A DNA stretch of 35,649 nucleotides from an uncultured Myxococcales bacterium. Lineage in GTDB: Bacteria > Myxococcota_A > Polyangia > Polyangiales > Polyangiaceae. Below the pieces are notes generated by a model. It saw only the letters and a list, made by a program, of their open reading frames with translations, searched no databases and was not told where the DNA came from. The translations under genes and the position numbers were made by a program. The stretch is from the NCBI GenBank assembly GCA_937902985.1, contig CALFNG010000484.1:1-35649 (forward strand), given 5' to 3'. Positions 7,239 through 15,924 of this stretch are shown piece after piece; the stretch's first letter is position 1; every line of letters starts with the position of its first letter.

Positions 7239-9065
7239 TCAATGCGTCTTGGCCACTACCCCCTTGAACATACGGTGGGTTCGCGACAGCCCCTCGATCT
7301 CCGTCTTTATCGCGGGCACGTCGCGCTTGGCGATCGCGCCTCGCGCCTTGGCCAGGATCGTCCGGGCCTTGTCGATGGCGTCGCGCCCGAAGTCGCTCGC
7401 GGCGACGATCTGCTCGACTTGCGGGAAGAGGCGCTCGATCTCGCCGATGAGGCGCTCAGCTTCCTGCTTGGACGCCTCGAGCTCTTCGGTCGAGCGGCGC
7501 TCGACCATGTAGTCCTTCGCCCCGTCGATCATGTTCTTGATCTCGTCTCGGGTCAGGCCGCTCGACGCCGTCACTTCGATCGACTGCTCCTTCGCGGTCT
7601 CCAGGTCCTTGGCGTGGACGCTCACGATGCCGTCGGCGTTGATCTCGAAGGTGACTTCGATCTCGACGCTGCCCTTCGACGCCCGGCGAAGGCCCGTCAA
7701 AATGAATTCGCCGAGGAGTTCGTTCTCTTCGGCGCGGTCGCTCTCGCCCTGCATGACGACGATCTTCACGGCCGTCTGGTTCTCGCGGCTCGTCGTGAAG
7801 ATCTTCGTGCGATGCGTCGGGACGGTCGTGTTCTGCGGAATGAGCTCCTCGAAGAACCCCCCCTGCGTCATGATGCCGAGGGCGTGCGGAGTCACGTCGA
7901 GGAGCACCATGTCGTGCTTGTCGTCGACGAGCGCCGCGCCCTGGATGCTCGCGCCGAGCGCCACGCTCTCGTCCGGGTGAATGCCCTTCGACGGCTCGCG
8001 CTCGAAGAACTCTTGAACGGCTTGCTGGATGCGCGGCATGCGCGTCATCCCTCCGACGAGAATGGCCTCCTCGATGTCTTCCTTGCCGAGACGGGCGTCG
8101 GACAGGGTTTGCCGGCAGATGTCGATCGTGCGCTCGATGAGATCGGCCGACAGGTCTTCGAGCGTCTTGCGGTCGATCGACCGCTGGAGGTGCAGGGCCT
8201 CGTTGCGGCCGCTCGAGATGATGAAGGGGAGGTTCACCTCGGTCTCTTTCACGCTCGATAGCTCGCACTTGGCCTTCTCGGCGGCGTCCTTCAGGCGCTG
8301 GAGCGCCATGCGATCCTGGCGAAGATCGATCCCGTGCTCTTCCTTGAAGCCCTGGACCAGCCAGTCGATGACCCTGGCGTCGACGTCTTCACCTCCGAGG
8401 AAGGTGTCGCCCGCGGTCGCGATGACCTTGAAGACGCCGCTCGATCCGATCTCGAGGATCGAGATGTCGAACGTGCCGCCGCCGAAGTCGTAGACGGCGA
8501 TTGTCTTCTCGACGTTCTTGCCGAACCCGTACGAGAGCGCGGCCGCGGTGGGCTCGTTGATGATCCTGAGGACGTCGAGGCCGGCGATCTCGCCCGCGTC
8601 TTTGGTCGCTTGCCGCTGGTTGTCGTTGAAGTATGCCGGCACGGTGATGACCGCCTTGGTCACCGGCTGGCCGAGATAATCCTCGGCGATGAGCTTCATC
8701 TCCTGGAGCACCATCGCGCTCACTTCGGAGACGCTGTACTCCTTCTCTCGGAGGACGATGCGCACGTCGTTGTGCGGGCCCTGCACGATGCGATAGCTCG
8801 ACGTCGCCACCGCGTTCTTAACCTGGGGCGAGTTCCACTTTCGGCCGATGAGTCGCTTGGCCGCGTAGACCGTGTTCTCGGCGTTGGTGATCGCCTGGCG
8901 CTTGGCGATGTGTCCCACGAGCCGCTTGCCCGCCTCCGTGATGGCGACCATCGACGGCGTGGTCTTGTAGCCGCCGCGGTTTGGTACGACGGTGGGTACT
9001 CCGTTTTCGACGATGGCGACGCAGGAATTCGTCGTCCCGAGGTCGATGCCGATCACCCTCTCCAT
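7239..9065 (-). CDS. dnaK: Hsp70 chaperone DnaK (short C-terminus)
   Basis: An ATP-dependent Hsp70 chaperone of 608 residues. It shows the expected nucleotide-binding signatures: IGIDLGTTNSCVA at the start, VYDFGGGTFDISIL in the middle, and ILVGGMTRMPRIQQ. The linker and substrate-binding domain follow (VLLDVTPHALGI, about residues 380-500), and then the helical lid. The protein stops at KGVVAKTH and lacks the Gly/Gln-rich tail with acidic end (EEVD/EEK-like) of housekeeping DnaK, which is usually about 630-640 residues. No grpE or canonical dnaJ lies beside it; instead the upstream gene is an unusual J-domain/TPR protein 37 bp away. This suggests a second, specialised DnaK rather than the main one. 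The ATG at 9065 follows GAAGGGAG at a somewhat long distance. Confidence 0.95.
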   Translation of the reverse strand: MERVIGIDLGTTNSCVAIVENGVPTVVPNRGGYKTTPSMVAITEAGKRLVGHIAKRQAITNAENTVYAAKRLIGRKWNSPQVKNAVATSSYRIVQGPHNDVRIVLREKEYSVSEVSAMVLQEMKLIAEDYLGQPVTKAVITVPAYFNDNQRQATKDAGEIAGLDVLRIINEPTAAALSYGFGKNVEKTIAVYDFGGGTFDISILEIGSSGVFKVIATAGDTFLGGEDVDARVIDWLVQGFKEEHGIDLRQDRMALQRLKDAAEKAKCELSSVKETEVNLPFIISSGRNEALHLQRSIDRKTLEDLSADLIERTIDICRQTLSDARLGKEDIEEAILVGGMTRMPRIQQAVQEFFEREPSKGIHPDESVALGASIQGAALVDDKHDMVLLDVTPHALGIMTQGGFFEELIPQNTTVPTHRTKIFTTSRENQTAVKIVVMQGESDRAEENELLGEFILTGLRRASKGSVEIEVTFEINADGIVSVHAKDLETAKEQSIEVTASSGLTRDEIKNMIDGAKDYMVERRSTEELEASKQEAERLIGEIERLFPQVEQIVAASDFGRDAIDKARTILAKARGAIAKRDVPAIKTEIEGLSRTHRMFKGVVAKTH

Positions 9066-9102
9066 CCGCGCGCGTCTCCCTTCACCTGCAGGAGGTGTGA
9101 CT

Positions 9103-10662
9103 TCACGCGGGCTGTCCTACCCGCCTGATCATGCCTTGAATGTTATCATCATGCGGGGCGAGCTGCGTGGCCGTATCGAGCTCTCGGCGTGCATTGAGCC
9201 CGAGGCCGGCAGCCGCGTAGCAGGTCGCAAGGGTAATTCGGTAGAGCGGATTCTTCGGGTCGATCTCGCAGGCGCGTTGCGCGAAACGGGCCCCGTCGTG
9301 GAGGTCGCCGCCGGCCTTCACTACGGCGTTTGCCGCGCGCTCGTGGGCGTTCGCGTCGTTCGGGCACACCTTGCACACGCGCGCCCACGATCGCGCCGCC
9401 TCGGGCCATTGGCCGTGGGTCTCCTCGTAGCGCCCTTGCTTCGTGTAGGTTTCGCTGAGCAAGAGGTCAGCCTTCACCTTCGCGCCGCGGGCCTTCTGGG
9501 TGAGTTCGACATCTTCCGGTGTCAGGCTGGCCGCGATGCGGAAGGCGTTGGCCGAAGCCACGAGATCGCCCGCAGTGAGCGCCGCCTCGGCCTGGCGCGC
9601 GAACTTTCGTGATTCGCTCGCCTTGGCTCCCGCGACGCGCTCCTCGTACCGCCGCTTGAGCGCGGTCATCGCGTCGGCGGTAGGCATCGGGGCTGGCGCT
9701 CCTGGAGTCCGTGACTCCCCGGGGGTCGACGCCTTCGCCGCGCGCATGGGCTGCGACGACGCCGGCGACTGATTTCCCCCGAGCAGGCGCCGGGCGAATG
9801 CATCGCGCCGGGCGGCGATGTCGATCTGGGGCGCCAGCGTCTTGTCGGGTGGGGTCGGCACCGCTTCGAACGTGATGGCGCCGAGGTCGGCGCTGATGGC
9901 GCGCTCGACGCTCTTTTCGACCTGCTGAGCCTGGGTGAAGCCGTTCGCCAGGTGCTCCTCGATGGCGAGAGAGATGCGTCGCTCGGAGAGGTAGTCATTG
10001 TATTCGCTGCGCTTCTCCTTGTCCGAGAGCGTGTCGTGCGCGAGCGTCAGCTTCGCGAAGACCGCCTCCATGCGAACCTTGAAGGAGCCCAGCCGCTTTC
10101 GAAAGTACCGGTCCGGGTGGAACGTGGCAGCGAGCTCGTAGTAGGCGCGCTTGACCGCCTTGCGATCGTCGTGCGCTCCGATCCCGAGGAGCGCATAGTA
10201 GTCACGCCGGTCGAGGTCTCGATACGCGTTGATCACCCGCTTTCGAAGCTCGGGGTCGAGATCGATGTCTTCGGCGAGGCTCGCCTGCTCCGATTCCGTG
10301 AGGGGTGCGGGCGCTGATGGCGGCGCCGGAGGCACGGCCTTCATCGAACCCGACGGCGTTAGAGTCGAGGCCGCCCGCATCTGGACCGACGAGGTACGCG
10401 CGGCTACGGCCGAGGCGCCGGAGACGGGCGCTACGCGCGTGGCGGGCGCGCCATCGAACACGATGAGCCCGAGCGACTCGAGCTTGGCGAGCGAGGCCTG
10501 CACTTGGGCCTCGGGAAGGCCGGTCGAAGCCGTGAGATCGGCCTCGTTCATGGTCCCGTCGATTCGCGACAAGACGTAGCCGTCGGTCGGCGAGAGCGGG
10601 AAACTTTTGGCGTCACGCCGCTCGGGCGACTGCCTGGGCGTGCGCTTCTGCGCCTCGGACAA
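9103..10662 (-). CDS. J-domain protein with N-terminal winged-helix-like module and C-terminal TPRs
   Basis: A 519-residue co-chaperone. Residues about 20-70 form a module (FPLSPTDGYVLSRIDG ... LAKLESLGLIVFDG) similar in pattern to those in the proteins at 93-536 and 6341-7228. After a linker, the J domain spans about 154-223 (DYYALLGIG, then YYELAATFHPDRYFRKRLG, with the HPD triad at 182-184 that stimulates Hsp70 ATPase). A long disordered stretch and TPR-like helices fill about 360-519. The Gly/Phe and zinc-finger regions of DnaJ are absent, so it is a class III J protein. Start: TTG at 10662, with a perfect AGGAGG 5 nt upstream. Upstream ATGs at 10740 and 10737 fall before the acyltransferase stop region and are less well placed. 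It is very likely the partner of the adjacent DnaK. Confidence 0.88.
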   Translation of the reverse strand: MSEAQKRTPRQSPERRDAKSFPLSPTDGYVLSRIDGTMNEADLTASTGLPEAQVQASLAKLESLGLIVFDGAPATRVAPVSGASAVAARTSSVQMRAASTLTPSGSMKAVPPAPPSAPAPLTESEQASLAEDIDLDPELRKRVINAYRDLDRRDYYALLGIGAHDDRKAVKRAYYELAATFHPDRYFRKRLGSFKVRMEAVFAKLTLAHDTLSDKEKRSEYNDYLSERRISLAIEEHLANGFTQAQQVEKSVERAISADLGAITFEAVPTPPDKTLAPQIDIAARRDAFARRLLGGNQSPASSQPMRAAKASTPGESRTPGAPAPMPTADAMTALKRRYEERVAGAKASESRKFARQAEAALTAGDLVASANAFRIAASLTPEDVELTQKARGAKVKADLLLSETYTKQGRYEETHGQWPEAARSWARVCKVCPNDANAHERAANAVVKAGGDLHDGARFAQRACEIDPKNPLYRITLATCYAAAGLGLNARRELDTATQLAPHDDNIQGMIRRVGQPA

Positions 10663-10667
10663 GAAGA

Positions 10668-10673
10668 CCTCCT
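10668..10673 (-). promoter_or_regulatory. Strong ribosome-binding site fixing a TTG start
   Basis: The minus strand reads AGGAGG here, followed by five bases and then TTG (10662-10660). The downstream peptide starts SEAQKRT. This is the best translation-start signal in the neighbourhood and argues for a non-ATG start of the J-domain gene. Confidence 0.75.
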
Positions 10674-10717
10674 GCGATCCCCGAAACGATACGGGCCAAG
10701 GCCCGGGACTCGAGCGA

Positions 10718-11737
10718 TTATCGACTGAGTCTACCATCATCCTCTGCGGGGACCGGCCAGCGCTCGTGCATCCACACCCACGCATGGGGTAGGGCATGGA
10801 TGCGCGACGAGAGCTCGCAATTGATGCGCGCCGTCAGCTCGAGGTCTGCCGCGGCGCGCGCGCTCCGCGGCTCGCTCCCGCTGGCGGCGAGGCCGTCCGT
10901 TGGGATCCGGGTCGCAGTGATGACGAAGCGGGCTCCGCCTGGCGGGCCTGGCGCGACCGTCCCGACGACGACCGCGGCGCCGGCGCGAAGGGCGATCCGC
11001 GCGGGGCCCACCGGCGTGGGAGCGATGTGTCCGAGGAACGGGGCGTCGCACGAGACGACGCGCGAGCGGAGGTCCATGGGGACGCCGAGGACGCCGCCAC
11101 GACGCAGCGTGCGCAAGACCGCCGCCACACCGGCCGCGCCAGGCCCGCCGCCGTTCGACCGCCAGACAATCTGCACGCCGCGGCCGCCGCGGAGCTTTTC
11201 ATAGAGGAGCGAGAACCGGGGGTCGTAGCTTTCTCTCGCCAGGGCAGCGAAGGGCAGACCGGCCGCGACCAGAGAGGCGGCCACTCGCTCCCACGGACCG
11301 AGGTGCGCCGAGGCGAAGAGGACGCCGCGTCCCTCGCGCCGCGCCTCTTCGATCACGGCGCGCGCCTCGGGAGTCAACTCGAGGAGGGCTCCGCTCTCGG
11401 CGGCCGGCCTGAGGAGCGCAACGGCATCGGCGAGGAGCTCTCCCATGGTCACGAACGTCTTTCGTACGAGGGCCCGGCGGGCGGCGTCGGGCATGTGGGG
11501 AAAGACGCGCGTCACGTTGGAGAGCGCGGTTCGCCTTGCCTTCCCGGCGACGGCGTGGACCAGCGCTCCGAGGCCGCGACCGACGACGTGAAGACCGCGG
11601 AGCGGCAGCACGCGCGAGAGCGCGAGCGCCACCGTGGCTGCCCCGAAGATGACGTCGTTCTTGATGCGCCGGCGCCGCGACCAAGCGCCGCCAGCGCGAA
11701 GATCGCCGCTCGTCGCCAGCGTCGACGGTCCAGTCAT
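10718..11737 (-). CDS. LpxL/HtrB-type lysophospholipid (lipid A) acyltransferase
   Basis: A 339-residue member of the LpxL/HtrB acyltransferase family, which adds secondary acyl chains to lipid A at the inner membrane or acylates related lipids. Residues about 27-62 are hydrophobic and would anchor the protein. The catalytic HX4E motif is at H145-E150 (SAHLGPWE). Downstream landmarks include the 'lR.GG..g...D.' region (LRRGGVLGVPMDLRS) and the C-terminal 'PHAWVWMHERWP', which resembles 'p.qwlW.H.RW' of LpxL. The ATG at 11737 is preferred over the TTG at 11785. It is the first gene of the minus-strand series and stands 86 bp from the divergent M16 peptidase gene, so the promoter should lie there. 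Why a lipid acyltransferase leads a chaperone series is unclear. Confidence 0.88.
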   Translation of the reverse strand: MTGPSTLATSGDLRAGGAWSRRRRIKNDVIFGAATVALALSRVLPLRGLHVVGRGLGALVHAVAGKARRTALSNVTRVFPHMPDAARRALVRKTFVTMGELLADAVALLRPAAESGALLELTPEARAVIEEARREGRGVLFASAHLGPWERVAASLVAAGLPFAALARESYDPRFSLLYEKLRGGRGVQIVWRSNGGGPGAAGVAAVLRTLRRGGVLGVPMDLRSRVVSCDAPFLGHIAPTPVGPARIALRAGAAVVVGTVAPGPPGGARFVITATRIPTDGLAASGSEPRSARAAADLELTARINCELSSRIHALPHAWVWMHERWPVPAEDDGRLSR

Positions 11738-11823
11738 GTCCTCGTCTTCCGGCAAATCATAACGGCTCTCGAGGCCGGGCTTCAACTAGCGCCGTGCGGC
11801 GTTGGCGGTTACTACGTTGGGCC

Positions 11824-13227
11824 ATGCGCCTGCACGTCCTCGTTCGCGTCTCTCTCTCCTTCGCGTCCGTCGCCGTGGCCTCGATCGCCATGCCGGCGCC
11901 CGCGACTGCCAGCGACGTGCAGATCCCGTTCACGAAGACGACGCTCCCGAACGGCATGGTCGTCATCTTGAGCGAGGACCACGCGGTGCCCCAGGTGGTC
12001 GTCAACGTCACCTACGGGGTCGGTTCTCGAATGGAGCGCGCGGGCCGCACGGGCTTCGCGCACCTCTTCGAGCACCTCATGTTCATGGGCACCCGCCGCG
12101 CGCCGACCAAGGCGTTCGACGCGTGGATGGAGGAGGCGGGCGGTCGCAACAACGCTTGGACCGCCGAGGACCGCACGGACTACTTCGACATCGCGCCGTC
12201 CACGGCGATTCCGCTGCTCCTCTGGCTCGAGGCCGATCGCATGCGCGATCTCGGGCCCCTCATCGACCAGAGCAAGCTCGATCTCCAGCGCGACGTCGTG
12301 CGAAACGAGCGGCGGCAGAGTATCGAGAACCGTCCTTACGGTGTCGAAGAGCTCACGTTGCCGCGTTTGGTCTGGCCCGATGCCCATCCGTACCATCACC
12401 CCGTCATCGGCTCGCACGAAGACCTCGAGGCCGCCAGCGTGGCCGACGTCAAGCAGTTCTTCGCGACCTGGTACGACCCCTCGAACGCGTCGCTCACGCT
12501 GGCGGGCGACTTCGATCTGCAGCAAGCGAAGGCGCTGATCGACAGAGACTTCGGAACCGTCCCGAGCCAGGGCAAGCCCGTGGATCCGGGCGCGCCCGGC
12601 TTCGACAAAGACGTGTCGGGCGCGACGGCCGACCGCTGGCCGACGACGCTCACGAGCGTGGTGCGCGAGACCGTCGCCGACAACGTCGAGCTCACGAAGA
12701 TCACGATCGCATGGCAATCTCCACGCCACTTCAGGCCGGGCGACGCCGAGCTCGATCTCCTGGCGAGCGTGCTCGGGCAGGGAAAGGCGAGCCGGCTCTA
12801 CAAGTCGCTCGTCTACGATCAGAAGATCGCGCAAGAGGTGTCGGCGCGGCAGGAGTCGCGCGTCCTCGGTTCGGATTTCGTGGTCGACGCGCTCGTTCGC
12901 CCGGGGGTCGATCCCGCCAGGGTCGAGAAGGCGCTCTTCGAGCAGGTGGCCAAGGTCCGCGACAAAGAGGTCACGAGCGAGGAGCTCGATCGGGCCCGTA
13001 ACACCTACGAAATGGAGTTCGTCGATCGACTGCAGAGCTTGGAAGAGCGGGCGTCGCTCCTCAACATGTACCAGGCCGAGACGGGCGATCCAGGCTTCGT
13101 GCAGCACGACCTCGATCGGTACCGCCACGCCACCGAAAAAGAGGTCCTGGCGTACGCCAAGAGGGTGCTCTTGCCGGATGCTGCGGTCGTCTTGACCATC
13201 GTTCCCAGGAAAGAAGCCAAGCGATGA
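11824..13227 (+). CDS. M16 zinc metallopeptidase, catalytic subunit
   Basis: A 467-residue M16 (pitrilysin/PqqL/MPP-beta-like) peptidase, exported by an N-terminal signal peptide (about residues 1-29, ending PATAS). The inverted zinc motif HXXEH is intact at H80-L-F-E83-H84 (FAHLFEHLMFMGT), and the third ligand is probably E162 (VVRNERRQS), 78 residues later. ASRLYKSLVYDQKIAQEV in the second half is the usual substrate-binding segment of the family. The ATG at 11824 gives a sensible signal peptide; a GTG at 11794 is less likely. Its stop overlaps the next start (ATGA), so both M16 genes are one transcription unit. Family knowledge suggests a periplasmic heterodimer that degrades small peptides; the substrate is unknown. 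Confidence 0.93.
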   Translation: MRLHVLVRVSLSFASVAVASIAMPAPATASDVQIPFTKTTLPNGMVVILSEDHAVPQVVVNVTYGVGSRMERAGRTGFAHLFEHLMFMGTRRAPTKAFDAWMEEAGGRNNAWTAEDRTDYFDIAPSTAIPLLLWLEADRMRDLGPLIDQSKLDLQRDVVRNERRQSIENRPYGVEELTLPRLVWPDAHPYHHPVIGSHEDLEAASVADVKQFFATWYDPSNASLTLAGDFDLQQAKALIDRDFGTVPSQGKPVDPGAPGFDKDVSGATADRWPTTLTSVVRETVADNVELTKITIAWQSPRHFRPGDAELDLLASVLGQGKASRLYKSLVYDQKIAQEVSARQESRVLGSDFVVDALVRPGVDPARVEKALFEQVAKVRDKEVTSEELDRARNTYEMEFVDRLQSLEERASLLNMYQAETGDPGFVQHDLDRYRHATEKEVLAYAKRVLLPDAAVVLTIVPRKEAKR

Positions 13228-14756
13228 AACGGTCTTTTTCGTTTGCGTCCGCCATCGCGCTCGCGACGATCGGTCTCGGGTTGCCGCTGGTCGCGTGCGG
13301 CGGAGCGGGGGCGCCGGCGCCGGCTCCAGCCGTCGCGACGCCCGGCTCGAGCGCCTGGCCGGCCGCTGCCATCCCGGTGGATCCAATGGGACCTCGTCCG
13401 GAGCCGCTGGCGCCGCCGCCGTTCATCCCTCCGTCGGCCGCGGTCTTCGCGGGAGCAAACGGACTCACCGTCTGGCTGCTCGAGCGGCATCAGGTACCAC
13501 TCGTCTCCTGTAGCCTCACTGTCCCCACGGGCGCGTCGAGCGACCCGAAAGACAAGGCGGGCCTCGCGTATACGACCGCGAACATGCTCGACGAGGGCGC
13601 GGGGAAACTCGGCGCCATCGAGCTCGCGCGCGCGATCGACGACATCGGCGCGCACCTCGGCACCGACGCGAACGCCGACGCGAGCTTCGTGTCGATGACG
13701 GTACTGAAGAGCAACGTCGAGCGCGCGTTCGCGCTCTTCGGCGACGTGGTCGCGCGACCGCGTTTCGAGCCGGCCGAGTTCAAGCGCGTGAAGGACCTCT
13801 GGACCAACGAGCTCCTCGCGCGCCAGAAAGACCCCGACGCTACGGCGCGGGTCGTTTACCGGGTGGCCCTGTTCGGCGCCGAACATCCGTACGGGCACCC
13901 GTGGGATGGCACGGCGCAGAGCGCGAAGGCGATCTCGGTCGACGACGTCCGGCGATTCTATGCCGCGTCGTGGCGACCCGACCGGGCGACCCTGGTGTGC
14001 GTCGGTGACGTCACCCAAGCTGAGCTGACGCCGCTGATGACGACTGCGTTCGGAGCGTGGAAGGCGCCTGCCACTCCGGCGCCCACCCCCCTCGTTCCGC
14101 CCGCTCCCAAGGGCCCCTGGCCCCGGCTCGTCATCGTCGATCGTCCCGACGCCCCGCAGGCGGTGATCGCCGCGCTCCGGCCTGGCGTCGGCGCGTCGGA
14201 TCCCGAAGAGCCCGCGCTCTGGCGCGTCAACGACGCGATCGGCGGCAGCTTCACCTCCCGCCTCAACCAAGACCTCCGCGAGGAGCACGGGTACACTTAC
14301 GGCGCGCGGTCGCGCTTCTCGCGTTCGCGCGGCCCGGGTCAAGTGGTCGCGTGGGCGAACGTGGTCACCGACAAGACCGGCGACGCGATGGCCGCCATGC
14401 TCGCGGACCTCAAGAAGTTCGCCGACGGCGGGCTGACCGACGGCGAAGTCGAGCGCACGCGGTCGCAGGCGCGCGGCGAGCTCGTGAGCGTTTATCAGTC
14501 CGATGAAGGCATCGCCGGGCACCTCGCCGCCGACGCGTCGCTCGGGTTGCCTCCCGACTGGGAGGCGAAGTCGAGCGCGAAGCGCGAGGGAGCGATGAAG
14601 CCCGAGCTCGACGCGCTCGCCAAGCAGTTCTTCGATCCGTCCGATGCCATTCTCGTCGTCGTCGGGCCGCGCGCGCGCGTTCAACCGATGATCGACAAGC
14701 TCGGCCTACCGCCGGCCGAAATCCGCGACGCTGACGGCAACGTCGTCGCCAGGTGA
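13224..14756 (+). CDS. M16-family lipoprotein, zinc site lost
   Basis: A 510-residue M16 homologue. The N-terminus is a lipoprotein signal (LPLVAC, Cys25), followed by a Pro/Ala linker to about residue 70. Where active members have HXXEH, this protein reads GLAYTTANMLDEGA: the His, Glu and His are replaced by Y116, A119 and N120, so it cannot bind zinc in the usual way. The C-terminal half keeps the partner-type features (RLNQDLREEHGYTYGARSRF). This matches the known non-catalytic subunit of two-gene M16 systems, where it shapes the chamber for substrate. It is translationally coupled to the catalytic gene by a 4-bp overlap. The product is probably anchored to a membrane facing the periplasm. 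Confidence 0.92.
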   Translation: MKRSFSFASAIALATIGLGLPLVACGGAGAPAPAPAVATPGSSAWPAAAIPVDPMGPRPEPLAPPPFIPPSAAVFAGANGLTVWLLERHQVPLVSCSLTVPTGASSDPKDKAGLAYTTANMLDEGAGKLGAIELARAIDDIGAHLGTDANADASFVSMTVLKSNVERAFALFGDVVARPRFEPAEFKRVKDLWTNELLARQKDPDATARVVYRVALFGAEHPYGHPWDGTAQSAKAISVDDVRRFYAASWRPDRATLVCVGDVTQAELTPLMTTAFGAWKAPATPAPTPLVPPAPKGPWPRLVIVDRPDAPQAVIAALRPGVGASDPEEPALWRVNDAIGGSFTSRLNQDLREEHGYTYGARSRFSRSRGPGQVVAWANVVTDKTGDAMAAMLADLKKFADGGLTDGEVERTRSQARGELVSVYQSDEGIAGHLAADASLGLPPDWEAKSSAKREGAMKPELDALAKQFFDPSDAILVVVGPRARVQPMIDKLGLPPAEIRDADGNVVAR

Positions 14757-14781
14757 GACCGCGACGCGTCGCGGGACAGCA

Positions 14782-15873
14782 TCACGCGTACGACGCCGCC
14801 GAGAGCGGTCGCTGCTTGCGTCCCGCGCGCTGCGACTGCGCGAGCTGCCCGAGCATCCGCTCGCTGGTCGACCAGTCGATGCACGCGTCCGTGATGCTCT
14901 GGCCGTAGACGAGCTCCGAGGGCGACGCGTCGTCTTCGAACTTCTGTTTGCCGCCGACGAGGTTGCTCTCGATCATGACGCCGAGAAGGTGAGGGGAGCC
15001 GGCCGCCACCTGGCGGCTGACCTCGTCGATCACGTCGGGTTGCTTCAAGTGGCTCTTGCCGCTGTTGTCATGGCTGCAGTCGACGAGAAGGCGCGGCTGG
15101 ACGCCGGCCCTCTCGAGCGCGGCGGCCGCCGCGACCACGTGCTCCTGGGCGTAGTTCGGACCGGCGCTGCCCCCGCGAAGGACGACGTGACCGTCGCGGT
15201 TGCCGGCCGTGCGAACGATGGCGACGCGCCCCGCGCCGTCGATGCCCAGGAAACTGTGCGGGCGCGACGCGGCCATGAGGGCGTGAATCGCCGTCGAGAG
15301 CCCGCCGTCGGTTCCGTTCTTGTAGCCGACCGGCATAGAGAGCCCGCTCGCCATCTCGCGGTGGGTCTGGCTCTCGGTCGTCCGCGCGCCGATCGCCGCC
15401 CAAGAGATGAGGTCAGCGTGGTATTGGGGCACGATCGGGTCTAGCACCTCGGTGGCCGCGGGCATGGCCATGTCGGCCAGTTTCGCCATGAGCTCGCGCG
15501 CGATGCGCAGACCAGCTGCGATGTCGTGGCTCCCGTTGAGATGAGGGTCGTTGATGAGGCCCTTCCAGCCGGTGGTCGTTCGCGGCTTCTCGAAGTAAAC
15601 GCGCATCACGACGAGCAGTTCGTCTTCGTAGCGGCTCCGCAGGCCGCGGAGGCGCTCTGCGTACTCGATCGCCGCCTTCGGATCGTGAATCGAGCACGGG
15701 CCGACGATCACGAGCATGCGCGTGTCGCGCCCGCGCAAGACGCTGCGGATCTCTTCACGCGTCCGGTACACGAGCTCCGAGGCCCCAGGAGAGATTGGCA
15801 CGTCGGCCTTCAGCTCGTCGGGCGTGCAAAGCGGTTCGGTGTCGATGACGTTCAGGTCGTTCGTCGGTCGCAT
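14782..15873 (-). CDS. aroG: 3-deoxy-7-phosphoheptulonate (DAHP) synthase, class I
   Basis: This enzyme condenses phosphoenolpyruvate and erythrose 4-phosphate, the first step of the shikimate pathway. The 363-residue protein matches the AroF/G/H family in length. It shows the metal/substrate motif IVGPCSIHD (58-64 including Cys60), RVYFEKPRTTTGWKGLINDP, the GARTTESQTHR segment, the SVGYKNGTDG-like motif (MPVGYKNGTDGG), DCSHDNSGK, and GVMIESNLVGGKQ. The ATG at 15873 has TGGAGA 6-7 nt upstream. The reading frame stays open further upstream, but only through the terminator hairpin, so the longer form is rejected. No other aromatic-biosynthesis gene is adjacent. Expression is probably controlled by the leader terminator at 15889-15924. 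It converges on the second M16 gene. Confidence 0.95.
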   Translation of the reverse strand: MRPTNDLNVIDTEPLCTPDELKADVPISPGASELVYRTREEIRSVLRGRDTRMLVIVGPCSIHDPKAAIEYAERLRGLRSRYEDELLVVMRVYFEKPRTTTGWKGLINDPHLNGSHDIAAGLRIARELMAKLADMAMPAATEVLDPIVPQYHADLISWAAIGARTTESQTHREMASGLSMPVGYKNGTDGGLSTAIHALMAASRPHSFLGIDGAGRVAIVRTAGNRDGHVVLRGGSAGPNYAQEHVVAAAAALERAGVQPRLLVDCSHDNSGKSHLKQPDVIDEVSRQVAAGSPHLLGVMIESNLVGGKQKFEDDASPSELVYGQSITDACIDWSTSERMLGQLAQSQRAGRKQRPLSAASYA

Positions 15874-15888
15874 GCGGATCTCCAGAAA

Positions 15889-15924
15889 CGAAAAACCCCT
15901 GGTCACTCGCGGCGACCAGGGGTT
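15889..15924 (-). terminator. Intrinsic terminator in the aroG leader (attenuator)
   Basis: On the minus strand AACCCCTGGTC (15924-15914) and GACCAGGGGTT (15904-15894) form a perfect 11-bp stem around a 9-nt loop, and TTTTT overlapping the stem foot follows, then CGTTT. It ends only about 16-20 nt before the aroG start codon and lies upstream of its ribosome-binding site, so it can only act on aroG transcription itself, or on read-through from upstream. This placement is the hallmark of transcription attenuation. Confidence 0.85.
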
